Source: Bacillota bacterium
GTDB taxonomy: Bacteria > Bacillota > Clostridia > Peptostreptococcales > Anaerovoracaceae
Direction: 5' to 3'
Length of the DNA stretch: 12,147 bases
NCBI GenBank assembly: GCA_017619985.1
Contig: JAFZRG010000225.1
Coordinates: 1-12,147, forward strand
The notes under the pieces were generated by a model. The model worked only from the letters and a program-made list of their open reading frames with translations. It was not told the origin of the DNA and did not search any database. Positions 11,721 to 12,147 of the stretch are shown in pieces; the stretch's first letter is position 1; every line of letters starts with the position of its first letter. The translations under genes were made by a program, and so were the position numbers.

Positions 11721-12147
11721 CTATCTGTTAGCCAGCGTCTTGTAGCTTTCCAGTCTTTCCTTGGCGTCGCGCTCTGCCTTTTCGAACAGTTCCTTCGCGA
11801 TGTCGGGGAAGGTGAGCTCGAGTCCCGCATAGCGGTTCTCGCCGCGCAGGAAGGTCTTCAGGTCGCCCGTGGGCTCCTTGCTGTCGAGCTGGAACGGGTT
11901 GAGGCCCTGTTCTTTCCGTCTTGGGTCGAAACGGTAGCAGTGCCAGTAGCCTGCTTCGACCGCGGCCTTCTCTTCGAGCTGGGACTTGCCCATACCGCAC
12001 TTCGGGCCGTGCTCGATGCACGGGCAGTAGCAGATGATCAGGGACGGTCCGTCGTACTCTTCCGCTTCGCGGATGGCCTTCAGGGTCTGCTCGGGGTCAT
12101 AGCCCATCGCGACCTGTGCCACATAGACGTAACCGTAGCTGATGGCC
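11721..12147 (-). CDS. nifJ: Pyruvate:ferredoxin (flavodoxin) oxidoreductase, C-terminal fragment
   Basis: The frame enters from the right edge and gives the last 141 residues of a protein normally about 1170-1200 long. The segments YGYVYVAQVAMG, GPSLIICYCPCIEHG and GMGKSQLEEKAAVEAGYW are typical of the thiamine-diphosphate-binding C-terminal domain of NifJ/PFOR. A Cys in the YCPC segment is probably the remote ligand of the proximal [4Fe-4S] cluster in this family. The enzyme converts pyruvate and CoA to acetyl-CoA and CO2 while reducing ferredoxin, in the cytoplasm of anaerobes. The stop is TAG at 11721-11723. The N-terminal domains lie outside the window. A related 2-oxoacid oxidoreductase of the single-chain type is less likely, because the match to NifJ is close across the whole fragment. 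Confidence 0.93.
   Translation of the reverse strand, partial: AISYGYVYVAQVAMGYDPEQTLKAIREAEEYDGPSLIICYCPCIEHGPKCGMGKSQLEEKAAVEAGYWHCYRFDPRRKEQGLNPFQLDSKEPTGDLKTFLRGENRYAGLELTFPDIAKELFEKAERDAKERLESYKTLANR

Overview
The window looks like a piece of chromosome from a GC-rich, anaerobic, fermentative member of the Bacillota (Clostridia). The basis is a pyruvate:ferredoxin oxidoreductase, NuoE/NuoF-type subunits of the kind found in electron-bifurcating hydrogenases, a HrcA/CIRCE heat-shock operator, strong Shine-Dalgarno sites, sigma-A promoters with extended -10 boxes, and S-layer-homology (SLH) proteins. I cannot name the genus. Coding DNA is about 60% GC and the intergenic DNA is AT-rich. No gap between genes exceeds 200 bases. 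I saw no tRNA, rRNA, CRISPR array, transposase or phage gene.

Layout. (1) Positions 1-1041, minus strand: a two-gene unit, nuoE-like (complete) then nuoF-like (cut by the window edge), with its own promoter at 1087-1115. (2) 1126-1183: a long nested hairpin between that promoter and the end of the malic enzyme gene. (3) 1234-2409, minus strand: a short malic enzyme. (4) 2410-2590: a divergent control region with the malic enzyme promoter on one strand and, on the other, a perfect CIRCE overlapping the -35 of clpB; the clpB transcript is predicted to begin with a stable stem-loop. (5) 2591-4744: ClpB without its N-terminal domain, followed by a strong terminator. (6) 4890-8789 and 8911-11643: two tandem genes for large secreted proteins. 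Each has a signal peptide, a stalk of beta/Ig-like modules, a conserved module of unknown function, a transglutaminase-like Cys-His-Asp domain and three SLH repeats. Each has its own promoter and terminator. (7) 11721-12147, minus strand: the C-terminal end of pyruvate:ferredoxin oxidoreductase, convergent with the last SLH gene across a bidirectional terminator.

How the parts fit. The minus-strand enzymes suit one fermentative route: malic enzyme makes pyruvate, the oxidoreductase makes acetyl-CoA and reduced ferredoxin, and the NuoE/NuoF-type complex handles NADH and ferredoxin electrons. This is inferred from family knowledge. ClpB is a heat-shock disaggregase and seems unrelated to the surface genes. 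The most unusual part is the SLH/transglutaminase pair. It looks like an old tandem duplication that kept the promoter, leader, signal peptide and catalytic core, while the stalks were replaced and the SLH anchors diverged. This suggests two cell-wall-anchored enzymes presenting the same catalytic head on different stalks. Their substrate cannot be read from the sequence.
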